Part shown: one piece after another, positions 1 through 4,964 of the stretch
Layout of the letters: each line of letters starts with the position of its first letter
Numbering within the stretch: position 1 is the first letter of the stretch
The notes under the pieces: model-generated
Database searches by the model: none
What the model was told of the DNA's origin: nothing
The model's input: the letters and a program-made list of their open reading frames with translations, nothing else
Program-made: the position numbers and the translations under genes
Assembly (NCBI GenBank): GCA_017421145.1
Contig: JAFOTA010000256.1
Coordinates: 1 to 5,131 of the forward strand
Source of the DNA: Treponema sp.
Lineage (GTDB): Bacteria > Spirochaetota > Spirochaetia > Treponematales > Treponemataceae
DNA length: 5,131 nt
Direction of reading: 5' to 3'

Positions 1-505
1 GATCACTGAACAATCTTGAAGAATTAATCACCTTAAAAAAATTTGCCGGCTCATAGATATCAAAGATCAGGTGCGGGTTTTCATCCGATGAAAAAAGTAT
101 GCCATGGTTTTCAAAATCAGAAGGTATCGGCGATTTAAGGAATTTTTCAACAGCCCCGCTCTGAGATCCGAAAATCTTTTGGACGGAATTATCTTTTTTC
201 TGGATGACATATATGCTATCCACACCGTCAAAAGTTTCGTTCAGTATGTTGATTTTTTTCTCTGACTCAGCATACGCGGCATCTGATTCCTGGTTTTCCC
301 AAAGCTCTTCCACTGCCTTTACGATTTGGAAACATTCCTTGTCATTCTGCAGGATGACGGCATATGCTGCTCCGACAATTGCAAAAAAACAGATTAAGCC
401 TGTAACCGCATATATGACCAGCTCTCTTAAAAATATTTCAAAAACTACAGGTCCTACCGAAAGATGCTGGAGCTTTTTGATTTTCCGTTCTTTTTTTCTG
501 CTCAT
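1..505 (-). CDS. N-terminal part of a membrane-anchored, probably sensory protein (partial)
   Basis: Reading leftwards from the ATG at 505-503, the frame stays open for 168 codons to the window edge, so the C-terminal part is missing. Residues 1-12 are very basic (MSRKKERKIKKL). A hydrophobic segment at about residues 29-52 (LVIYAVTGLICFFAIVGAAY and on) is a clear transmembrane helix. The part after it (about 53-168) is soluble, mixed alpha/beta and mildly acidic, and by the positive-inside rule lies outside the cytoplasmic membrane. This layout is typical of the N-terminus of spirochaete signalling proteins (cyclases, GGDEF proteins, histidine kinases, PP2C-type phosphatases), but no effector domain is visible, so the output is unknown. 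It is transcribed divergently from the beta-barrel gene. The start is supported by a promoter immediately upstream; no Shine-Dalgarno sequence precedes it, and no other ATG comes before the membrane helix. Confidence 0.75.
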   Translation of the reverse strand, partial: MSRKKERKIKKLQHLSVGPVVFEIFLRELVIYAVTGLICFFAIVGAAYAVILQNDKECFQIVKAVEELWENQESDAAYAESEKKINILNETFDGVDSIYVIQKKDNSVQKIFGSQSGAVEKFLKSPIPSDFENHGILFSSDENPHLIFDIYEPANFFKVINSSRLFSD

Positions 506-511
506 AGAACC

Positions 512-539
512 ATTATATATCAGTAAAGAAATTTTTCAA
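512..539 (-). promoter_or_regulatory. Near-consensus sigma-70 promoter of the minus-strand membrane gene
   Basis: On the minus strand, TTGAAA (539-534) and a perfect TATAAT (517-512) are separated by 16 bp. Only 6 bp (GGTTCT) lie between TATAAT and the ATG at 505-503. Transcription would therefore start at or next to the A of the start codon, giving a leaderless mRNA. No experimental start site is known. Confidence 0.65.
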
Positions 540-562
540 CAGTGAATTTAGGGTTTTATATA
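534..562 (+). promoter_or_regulatory. Weak candidate promoter of the beta-barrel gene
   Basis: TATATA at 557-562 lies 17 bp after TTTCAA at 534-539. Each matches the consensus at only 3-4 of 6 positions. TTTCAA is the same DNA as the -35 box of the divergent minus-strand gene, so the two promoters would overlap. This is the best I can find in the 133-bp divergent gap; the remainder of the gap holds nothing else I recognise. The leader would be about 70 nt. Confidence 0.25.
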
Positions 563-628
563 TTTGAAAAAAATGATACAGTATTTGAACCGGATGCATC
601 CAACAAACATTTCCGGCGATCATCCGGC

Positions 629-633
629 GGAGG
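629..633 (+). promoter_or_regulatory. Shine-Dalgarno GGAGG that fixes the beta-barrel start
   Basis: GGAGG lies 5 bp before the ATG at 639. The same frame extends upstream to a TTG at 564 and an ATG at 573, but those starts have no Shine-Dalgarno sequence and would place 25 non-signal residues before a perfect signal peptide. Confidence 0.8.
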
Positions 634-638
634 TTTTT

Positions 639-1373
639 ATGAAAAAGTTTATGAAAAAGACAGCCGTGGTTTTTGCGGCATTGTTCGTGTTTGCTTCCGG
701 TTTTGCAAGCGCAGCTCCAGAGGTGAAATTTTCCACTTACGGAAAGATTACGATCGGATACTACAGCGGAAACACAAGCGGATTCAATACAACAAATTAC
801 GGCGGCGGACTTCCCTATTTCACTTCAAATTACAATGAACCATTTCCTGTCCATGGATTTGAAGCGGCACCGGCAATCGGGTTCACCCTTCCAATCGGAG
901 GAGACGTGGTTTGGGGCTGCCAGAGATTTGCAGTGGAGATTCAGGCTCCTTTTGTTTTTGGAAATTCATATTTGAACCACAAGCATTATGAAAACAATCC
1001 CTATGAAAATTCTTGTACTGATGTATGGGGAAACGGAACCGGCTTTGCAGTAAATCCCGGCGCATATTTTATATGGAACTACTATCTTCCGAAAACAGTT
1101 CCTCAAGGATTGCAAAATCTCAGCATCCAGCTCGGTCTCGGTCTTTCCACGTCCATTTCATTTATAAACGGACAATGGCGCACCCATCACTATGATACAG
1201 GAATAAATGACGAAGGATCGTTCACTAATTCCAGTTTCGGTATGAGAGTGAATTCACTTTTCGGCGTACGCTATGATTTCACCGACAATTTTTCCGCGCT
1301 GTTTGAATGGATAACAGGATTCATAGGAACGGCAACATATTCAACCCGCATCGGAGTTCTCTGGCGTTTCTAA
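639..1373 (+). CDS. Outer-membrane beta-barrel protein with signal peptide
   Basis: The product is 244 residues. It starts with a Sec signal peptide: basic MKKFMKK, a hydrophobic core (residues 8-22) and an ASA motif, with predicted cleavage after residue 25 before APEVKF. The mature part is rich in Gly, Asn, Tyr and Phe, with alternating hydrophobic strands such as FSTYGKITIGYY near the N-terminus, SIQLGLGLSTSISF in the middle and NFSALFEWITGFIG near the end. It finishes on YSTRIGVLWRF, a last strand with a C-terminal Phe, which is the recognition signal for BAM-assisted insertion in the outer membrane. The size suggests 8-10 strands. The mature part has two Cys (in WGCQRF and NSCTDV), unusual for a barrel and possibly disulfide-bonded. 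I do not recognise a named family; a porin-like or surface-exposed structural role is possible. It is monocistronic, with its own Shine-Dalgarno sequence and terminator. Confidence 0.85.
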   Translation: MKKFMKKTAVVFAALFVFASGFASAAPEVKFSTYGKITIGYYSGNTSGFNTTNYGGGLPYFTSNYNEPFPVHGFEAAPAIGFTLPIGGDVVWGCQRFAVEIQAPFVFGNSYLNHKHYENNPYENSCTDVWGNGTGFAVNPGAYFIWNYYLPKTVPQGLQNLSIQLGLGLSTSISFINGQWRTHHYDTGINDEGSFTNSSFGMRVNSLFGVRYDFTDNFSALFEWITGFIGTATYSTRIGVLWRF

Positions 1374-1386
1374 AAAATGCGACGTG

Positions 1387-1420
1387 CACCGTCCAATATA
1401 TCCGGGCGGTGTTTTTTTTT
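1387..1420 (+). terminator. Intrinsic terminator of the beta-barrel gene
   Basis: The 8-bp stem CACCGTCC (1387-1394) pairs with GGGCGGTG (1404-1411), with one G-T wobble and a 9-nt loop, and is followed directly by nine T (1412-1420). It begins 13 bp after the stop codon and separates the barrel gene from the regulator gene. Confidence 0.9.
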
Positions 1421-1422
1421 GC

Positions 1423-1446
1423 CTGTCATATTATAATTGTCATATT
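1423..1446 (+). promoter_or_regulatory. Tandem TGTCATATT boxes before the WYL regulator gene (probable autoregulatory site)
   Basis: TGTCATATT occurs at 1424-1432 and again at 1438-1446, a direct repeat with a 14-bp period. The second copy sits 10 bp before the TATAAT at 1454; read as TTGTCA (1437-1442), the gap is 11 bp. The same TGTCAT core recurs at the same place before the next operon and near the right end of the window, so it is the best candidate site for the adjacent WYL protein. Confidence 0.65.
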
Positions 1447-1453
1447 TAAATGA

Positions 1454-1459
1454 TATAAT
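1454..1459 (+). promoter_or_regulatory. -10 box TATAAT of the WYL regulator gene, 6 bp from ATG
   Basis: This is a perfect TATAAT with GATTCC between it and the ATG at 1466, so a leaderless transcript is predicted. The hexamer 17 bp upstream, TTATAA at 1431-1436, is a poor -35 box. The TGTCAT box takes up the region where a -35/-26 element would be. Confidence 0.7.
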
Positions 1460-1465
1460 GATTCC

Positions 1466-2407
1466 ATGCAGATGGATCAGCTTTTTGAATTCGTTTATAT
1501 CCTCATCGATAAAAAACAGGTGACGGCAAAAGAGATGGCATGTCATTTCGGAGTTTCAACACGCACGGTCTACCGTTGGATTGACGCGCTTTCTCTTTCT
1601 GGGGTTCCTGTATATTCAACCAGAGGAAACGGCGGCGGTATTTCCATTTCCGAAAAATACACGCTTGATAAAACTTTGCTTTCAGAAGATGAAAGGCTTG
1701 CGATAGTTTCCAGCGTAAAGGCTTTCAACAGTCTGAGCGGAAATTCAAAATCAAATGAAATGGCGGGAAACAAAGCGGTGGAAAAAATCTCAAGGCTTGC
1801 ACCGTCCGAAACCAACTGGCTCGAAGTTGATTTTGCACCATGGAGCCCGGAAGGAAACGCCGTGCGTGAGCTTTTTGCACTTCTGCGTGACAGCATCCTT
1901 AAAAAGCACCAGGTGATTTTCGATTACTTCAGCGGAAACGGAAAATCCGAAAAAAGAACGGTTCACCCATGGAAGCTCATCTACAAAGGCCAGGCATGGT
2001 ATTTAAAAGGATGGTGCACAATAAGGAAAGACGTAAGATTTTTCAAGCTTTCCAGAATCAGGAACGCATCCGAAACAAAACGTCCGGCAACGGTCACGCA
2101 AGAAAATACCGCGGAAAAACCATTGCATGAAAAAAATCAGGTTTCAGCGCCTGCCGCTCCTTTGATAAAAATCAAGGCGAAAGTTTCCGCTGAAAAACTT
2201 CCTTATCTATTGGACACATTCATGTGTTCTGAACTCACGAAGTATAAAGACGGAACGGCTCTCGCAACATTCACAATCCCGGATGCAGATTGGATTTTTG
2301 AAATGCTTTTGAGCTTCGGCGCAAACTTGAAGATCATTTCACCGAAATCAGTCCGTGAAAAAGTAATTTCATTGGCGGAGGGAATAATAAAATTATATAA
2401 AAATTAA
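1466..2407 (+). CDS. HTH_11-WYL-WCX transcriptional regulator (YafY/PafBC-like)
   Basis: The product is 313 residues, normal for the family. An N-terminal winged helix-turn-helix (about 5-62) shows helix 2/3 as VTAKEMACHFGVSTRTVYRW and the wing as YSTRGNGGGISI, as in HTH_11 proteins. After a helical linker comes the WYL domain (about 143-203), with HPWKLIYKGQAWYLKGW at 167-183 (WYL signature at 178-180) and FFKLSRI at 192-198. A low-complexity hinge (about 205-230) leads to the C-terminal WCX domain (about 232-313). WYL domains sense nucleic-acid-type ligands; in PafBC and DriD they activate DNA-damage genes. ATG 1466 is chosen over the in-frame ATG 1472 because TATAAT lies 6 bp upstream; neither has a Shine-Dalgarno sequence. 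It lies directly before the operon at 2456, with shared TGTCAT sites, so it probably controls that operon and itself. Whether it activates or represses cannot be read from the sequence. Confidence 0.92.
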   Translation: MQMDQLFEFVYILIDKKQVTAKEMACHFGVSTRTVYRWIDALSLSGVPVYSTRGNGGGISISEKYTLDKTLLSEDERLAIVSSVKAFNSLSGNSKSNEMAGNKAVEKISRLAPSETNWLEVDFAPWSPEGNAVRELFALLRDSILKKHQVIFDYFSGNGKSEKRTVHPWKLIYKGQAWYLKGWCTIRKDVRFFKLSRIRNASETKRPATVTQENTAEKPLHEKNQVSAPAAPLIKIKAKVSAEKLPYLLDTFMCSELTKYKDGTALATFTIPDADWIFEMLLSFGANLKIISPKSVREKVISLAEGIIKLYKN

Positions 2408-2411
2408 TTTC

Positions 2412-2437
2412 AAATATGACATGCAGCTGTCATATTT
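2412..2437 (+). promoter_or_regulatory. Perfect 10-bp inverted repeat, operator of the defence operon
   Basis: AAATATGACA (2412-2421) and TGTCATATTT (2428-2437) are exact reverse complements around a 6-bp spacer. The right half-site places TGTCAT 10 bp before the TATAAT at 2444, the same position as before the regulator gene. No T tract follows, so it is not a terminator. It lies in the 48-bp gap between regulator and operon and is the most likely binding site of the WYL regulator. Confidence 0.8.
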
Positions 2438-2443
2438 ATCGTT

Positions 2444-2449
2444 TATAAT
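2444..2449 (+). promoter_or_regulatory. -10 box TATAAT of the 2456-4958 operon, 6 bp from ATG
   Basis: This is a perfect TATAAT followed by AAAGAC and the ATG at 2456. No -35-like hexamer exists at 16-18 bp upstream, where the spacer of the inverted repeat lies. The promoter is therefore expected to depend on the protein bound at 2412-2437, or to be blocked by it. Confidence 0.7.
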
Positions 2450-2455
2450 AAAGAC

Positions 2456-2719
2456 ATGAAAACAAATGATATGCAAAGAAATGAATTGATTGAAAACCTT
2501 GAAAGCATCCATACGACCGTTATGGGTGAATGCCGGATACGAAAAAATCTTGCGCTGGGAGATGACGTTCATGATGCCGTAGATTTTTGCAAAAAGAAAA
2601 TATCTGATCCCGGCTGCATGATTTACCGACAAGGAAAAAACTGGTACTGTGAAATCGCCGGGATAAAAATAACCGTCAATGCTCACAGCTTCACAATCAT
2701 AACGGCACATAGAATTTGA
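2456..2719 (+). CDS. DUF3781 family protein
   Basis: An 87-residue protein that matches, from memory, the small DUF3781 family of unknown function found in Firmicutes and some spirochaetes. Characteristic parts are LIENLESIHTTVMGECRIRK (11-30), the acidic helix DDVHDAVDFCKKKI (36-49) and the conserved C-terminus QGKNWYCEIAGIKITVNAHS (59-78) followed by FTIITAHRI. The C-terminal half looks like a compact beta-rich fold ending in the usual TAH(K/R)I. There is no signal peptide or membrane segment, so it is cytosolic. It is the first gene of the operon and directly follows the operator. ATG 2456 fits the TATAAT spacing; an in-frame ATG at 2471 is the alternative, and neither has a Shine-Dalgarno sequence. 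No biochemical role is known to me. Confidence 0.8.
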   Translation: MKTNDMQRNELIENLESIHTTVMGECRIRKNLALGDDVHDAVDFCKKKISDPGCMIYRQGKNWYCEIAGIKITVNAHSFTIITAHRI

Positions 2720-2721
2720 AA

Positions 2722-3357
2722 ATGGAAAGACGACCAGATTTTAACGAGATAAAAACATTTGAAGAGTTCTCGAAATTTTATTGGTACAGGGATGAGCTTA
2801 AGCAGATTTGCAAAGAACACGGAATCGATTCTTCGGGAATGAAAACGGAACTGAACCGGAATATCGAAGAATATTTTAACGGAAAAATAATCGCACCGAA
2901 AAAAAAGTGCGGCACAAATCAGCGAAAAAAAATAAAGGACGAAGCAGAGCTTTCCCTTCAATCAAGCCTTGTGGAATGCGGTTTTTGTTTCAGCCAGAGG
3001 TTCAGGGATTTTTTCTCGGAACAGACTGGAGTTAAAAAATTCAAGTTCAATGTGGACATGGTTGCAACAGCAAAAAAAGTCAAGGAAACCGGAGACAGTT
3101 CATTTACGCTCGGAGATTTGCTGGACATCTATTACGGAAAAAAAGTCTATGAAAAATATGATGCCATATCTTTGCAATGGAATAAATTCGTAAAAGATTT
3201 TTGTGCTGACAAAGACAGCAGCGCGTTCCCGAACAAATTGAAAACCGCATCGATTCTTTGGAAAGAAGTGCGGAATTCGACAAGAGAAAAAATCTACACC
3301 CATGACCTGCTTTCTGAGTTCGCCGATAAAATAAAAGGAGAGGCTTATGGCATTTGA
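2722..3357 (+). CDS. SAP-motif / DUF6434-like protein
   Basis: The product is 211 residues from ATG 2722. Residues about 15-55 (FSKFYWYRDELKQICKEHGI, then SSGMKTELNRNIEEYFNG) have the two-helix pattern of a SAP-like motif, a short DNA-binding element. A basic linker (PKKKCGTNQRKKIK, about 59-72) follows. FRDFFSEQTGVKKFKFNVD (94-112) and FTLGDLLDIYY (128-138) recall DUF6434. The C-terminal helical part has QWNKFVKDFCAD (152-163) and ILWKEVRN (178-185), also seen in this family. DNA binding is inferred, not shown. The start is uncertain: a TTG at 2716, in the same frame and overlapping the DUF3781 stop (TTGA), would add two residues. No good Shine-Dalgarno sequence precedes either, so translation probably depends on coupling to the DUF3781 gene, which ends at 2719. 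The 3' end overlaps the next gene by 11 bp. Confidence 0.75.
   Translation: MERRPDFNEIKTFEEFSKFYWYRDELKQICKEHGIDSSGMKTELNRNIEEYFNGKIIAPKKKCGTNQRKKIKDEAELSLQSSLVECGFCFSQRFRDFFSEQTGVKKFKFNVDMVATAKKVKETGDSSFTLGDLLDIYYGKKVYEKYDAISLQWNKFVKDFCADKDSSAFPNKLKTASILWKEVRNSTREKIYTHDLLSEFADKIKGEAYGI
3336..3343 (+). promoter_or_regulatory. Shine-Dalgarno AGGAGAGG of the GyrI-like gene
   Basis: AGGAG (3336-3340) ends 6 bp before the ATG at 3347. It lies inside the end of the SAP/DUF6434 gene and is one of the two strong ribosome-binding sites of this operon. Confidence 0.8.
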
Positions 3358-3973
3358 CTACAAAAAAGAATTCAAGGAATTTTATCTTCCGCCAAAGGAA
3401 CCGCAGATTGTGACAGTGCCGGAAATGCATTTCGTTGCAGTCCGTGGCGAAGGAAATCCGAATGACGAAAACGGTGAATATAAAAAAGCTCTCAATATTC
3501 TTTACGGAATATCCTACGCAATAAAGATGAGCAAAAAAAGCGGTCGTTTCATTGACGGATATTTTGATTATGTAGTTCCGCCGCTTGAAGGATTTTGGAA
3601 GCAGGATGGAATTTCCGGGATCGATTATCTTCACAAAGAAAATTTCAAATGGATTTCGCTGATCAGATTGCCGGATTTCGTGACCCAAAAGGATTTTGAC
3701 CAGGCAAAGGAAAGCCTTGAAAAAAAGAAAAAAATCGATACCTCCCGTGCGGAACTTTTTTCATTTGAAGAAGGAAAATGCGTCCAGATTTTGCATGTCG
3801 GCTCATATGATGATGAACCTGCTTCAGTCAAAAAGATGGATGATTTTCCAAAATCAAGCGGATATGAATTAGACTTTTCAGATACAAGACTTCATCACGA
3901 AATCTATCTGAGTGATCCTAGAAAAACACCACCCGAAAAATTAAGGACGGTAATCCGCCATCCGATAAAATAG
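3347..3973 (+). CDS. Stand-alone GyrI-like domain protein (possible cyclopropanoid hydrolase)
   Basis: The 208-residue protein has no helix-turn-helix, so it is a free-standing GyrI-like small-molecule-binding protein (COG4832 type) rather than an AraC-type regulator. Signature parts are MHFVAVRGEGNPN (27-39), ALNILYGISYAIKM (48-61), YFDYVVPPLEGFW (72-84), KWISLIRLPDFV (101-112), CVQILHVGSYDDEP (145-158) and the terminal block HHEIYLSDPR (183-192) plus PPEKLRTVIRHPI (195-207). This family holds enzymes that hydrolyse the cyclopropane of yatakemycin/CC-1065-type DNA alkylators. The aromatic and acidic residues of the pocket (Tyr75, Glu81, Trp84, Trp102) are present, but I cannot prove catalysis from sequence; a pure ligand-binding role is the alternative. 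It overlaps the upstream gene by 11 bp and is followed after 13 bp by the ClbS remnant, a member of a second cyclopropane-hydrolase family. Confidence 0.85.
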   Translation: MAFDYKKEFKEFYLPPKEPQIVTVPEMHFVAVRGEGNPNDENGEYKKALNILYGISYAIKMSKKSGRFIDGYFDYVVPPLEGFWKQDGISGIDYLHKENFKWISLIRLPDFVTQKDFDQAKESLEKKKKIDTSRAELFSFEEGKCVQILHVGSYDDEPASVKKMDDFPKSSGYELDFSDTRLHHEIYLSDPRKTPPEKLRTVIRHPIK

Positions 3974-3974
3974 T

Positions 3975-3980
3975 AAGGAG
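3975..3980 (+). promoter_or_regulatory. Shine-Dalgarno AAGGAG before the ClbS/DfsB remnant
   Basis: AAGGAG ends 6 bp before the ATG at 3987, an excellent ribosome-binding site kept in front of a 33-codon frame. It is the only good ribosome-binding site near the radical SAM gene. Confidence 0.8.
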
Positions 3981-3986
3981 AAGAAA

Positions 3987-4088
3987 ATGCCGAGACCACG
4001 AAACAAAACTGATTTGCTCAATGCGGCAAAAGAAAATTATGAAAATCTTTTGGATGCAATTTCAGGATTGTCAGAAAAAGAGTTGTAA
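3987..4088 (+). pseudogene. N-terminal remnant of a ClbS/DfsB (DUF1706) gene, 33 codons
   Basis: The frame encodes MPRPRNKTDLLNAAKENYEN followed by LLDAISGLSEKEL and a TAA. This is the typical N-terminus of ClbS/DfsB four-helix-bundle proteins (M-x-x-P-x-x-K-x-x-L-L-x-A-x-x-x-N-(Y/F)-x-x-L), which are normally about 150-170 residues. The frame stops after roughly the first helix, and the radical SAM gene starts 3 bp later. No continuation exists in any frame downstream, so the remaining 120-140 codons are deleted rather than frameshifted. ClbS itself gives colibactin resistance by opening its cyclopropane; a 33-residue piece cannot form the bundle. The intact Shine-Dalgarno sequence and frame suggest recent loss, or retention as a leader that feeds ribosomes to the radical SAM gene. 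A genuine short peptide gene is the less likely alternative. Confidence 0.75.
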
Positions 4089-4091
4089 ATA

Positions 4092-4958
4092 ATGCATTTC
4101 GTAAACGCAAAAACAATCCTGACACCTCACAGCATGAACATCTACCGCGGCTGCACGCATGGATGCATCTACTGTGATTCAAGAAGCAAGTGCTATCAAT
4201 TCACGCACGATTTTGAGGATGTCGAAGTAAAGGAAAATGCACCCGAACTCCTTGAAATCACCCTGCATAAAAAAAGACGCAGATGCATGATCGGAACAGG
4301 CTCAATGTGCGACCCTTACATTCCCTTGGAAAAAGATTTATGTCTGATGCGCCGTTGCCTTGAAATAATTGAGCGGAACAATTTCGGCATAACGGTTCAG
4401 ACAAAATCAGATCTTGTTCTCCGTGACATTGATTTGTTTTCAAAAATCAATCGGAAGACAAAAGCAGTGCTTCAGATGACGCTCACAACCCATGATGAAA
4501 ATCTGTGCAAGATGATTGAACCTGGGACATGCACCACAAAAAAAAGATTTGAAACTTTGAGGGCGTTCCATGACGAAGGAATTCCATGCGTGGTTTGGTT
4601 CTGCCCGCTCCTCCCGTTTATAAACGACACGAAAGAAAACATCGACGGCATAATTGATTATTGCGTCCGGGCAAAGGTAAAGGCCGTCATTTGTTTTGGG
4701 ATGGGACTCACGTTAAGAGAAGGAAACCGGGAATATTTTTATGCTGCCCTCGACAGAAAATTCCCGGGACTGAAATCAAAGTACATAAGGACATTCGGAA
4801 ACAGCTACGTTGCTTCAAGTCCAAATGAACACGAACTGATGAAATATCTTTCCGATCTCTGCAAGAAACACAACATCATGCTCGGAGCAGAAAACGTGTT
4901 CAAATGGATTGAAGAATTTCCGGAGGAAGAAAACCAACCGGAGCTTTCGTTTTTTTAA
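4092..4958 (+). CDS. SPL-family radical SAM protein (COG1533, spore photoproduct lyase-like)
   Basis: The 288-residue protein carries the [4Fe-4S]-SAM motif at Cys21, Cys25 and Cys28 (RGCTHGCIYCDSRSKCY, 20-35). Later family motifs are GTGSMCDPYIPLE (68-80), TVQTKSDLVLRD (101-112), LQMTLTT (127-133), EPGTCTTKKRFETLRAFHDEG (143-163, with a GT between EP and CTT) and the C-terminal QPELSFF. The N-terminus is a few residues shorter than many relatives before NIYRGC. Spore photoproduct lyase repairs a UV thymine dimer by a radical mechanism; most COG1533 members in non-spore-formers are uncharacterised and often called DNA repair photolyase, so the substrate is open. It starts 3 bp after the ClbS remnant and has only a weak AAAAAGAG upstream, so translation is probably coupled to the remnant. 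It is the last gene of the operon; no hairpin terminator is evident after it, only a T run at 4950-4957. Confidence 0.9.
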   Translation: MHFVNAKTILTPHSMNIYRGCTHGCIYCDSRSKCYQFTHDFEDVEVKENAPELLEITLHKKRRRCMIGTGSMCDPYIPLEKDLCLMRRCLEIIERNNFGITVQTKSDLVLRDIDLFSKINRKTKAVLQMTLTTHDENLCKMIEPGTCTTKKRFETLRAFHDEGIPCVVWFCPLLPFINDTKENIDGIIDYCVRAKVKAVICFGMGLTLREGNREYFYAALDRKFPGLKSKYIRTFGNSYVASSPNEHELMKYLSDLCKKHNIMLGAENVFKWIEEFPEEENQPELSFF

Positions 4959-4964
4959 CTGCCC

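Noticed and set aside
204..545. Plus-strand open frame of 113 codons at the left end
   Set aside because: It is antisense to the minus-strand gene at 1-505, which has a promoter, a membrane helix and typical composition. The plus-strand translation is Ser/Thr/Phe-rich without domain character.
613..629. Repeated CCGGCG (613-618 and 624-629) before the beta-barrel gene
   Set aside because: The two 6-bp copies could form only a 4-bp CCGG stem. It may be chance next to the Shine-Dalgarno sequence and has no support elsewhere.
542..838. Plus-strand open frame of 98 codons
   Set aside because: It overlaps the signal-peptide gene at 639 in another frame. Its translation is Arg/Lys/Phe-rich with no recognisable fold.
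1430..1459. ATTATAAT/TATAAT inverted pair suggesting a second, opposite promoter
   Set aside because: The minus-strand TATAAT at 1435-1430 would fire straight into the terminator and barrel gene with no minus-strand gene to serve. AT-rich chance is sufficient.
1570..1896. Minus-strand open frame inside the WYL gene
   Set aside because: It is antisense to a complete HTH-WYL-WCX protein and its Ser-rich translation has no domain.
2412..2437. Inverted repeat as a transcription terminator of the WYL gene
   Set aside because: The stem is AT-rich, no T tract follows, and its half-site recurs at fixed distance from TATAAT elsewhere. An operator explains it better.
3104..3688. Minus-strand open frame of 194 codons
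   Set aside because: It is the shadow of the SAP/DUF6434 and GyrI-like genes, which match families. The minus translation is Phe/Arg/Cys-rich noise.
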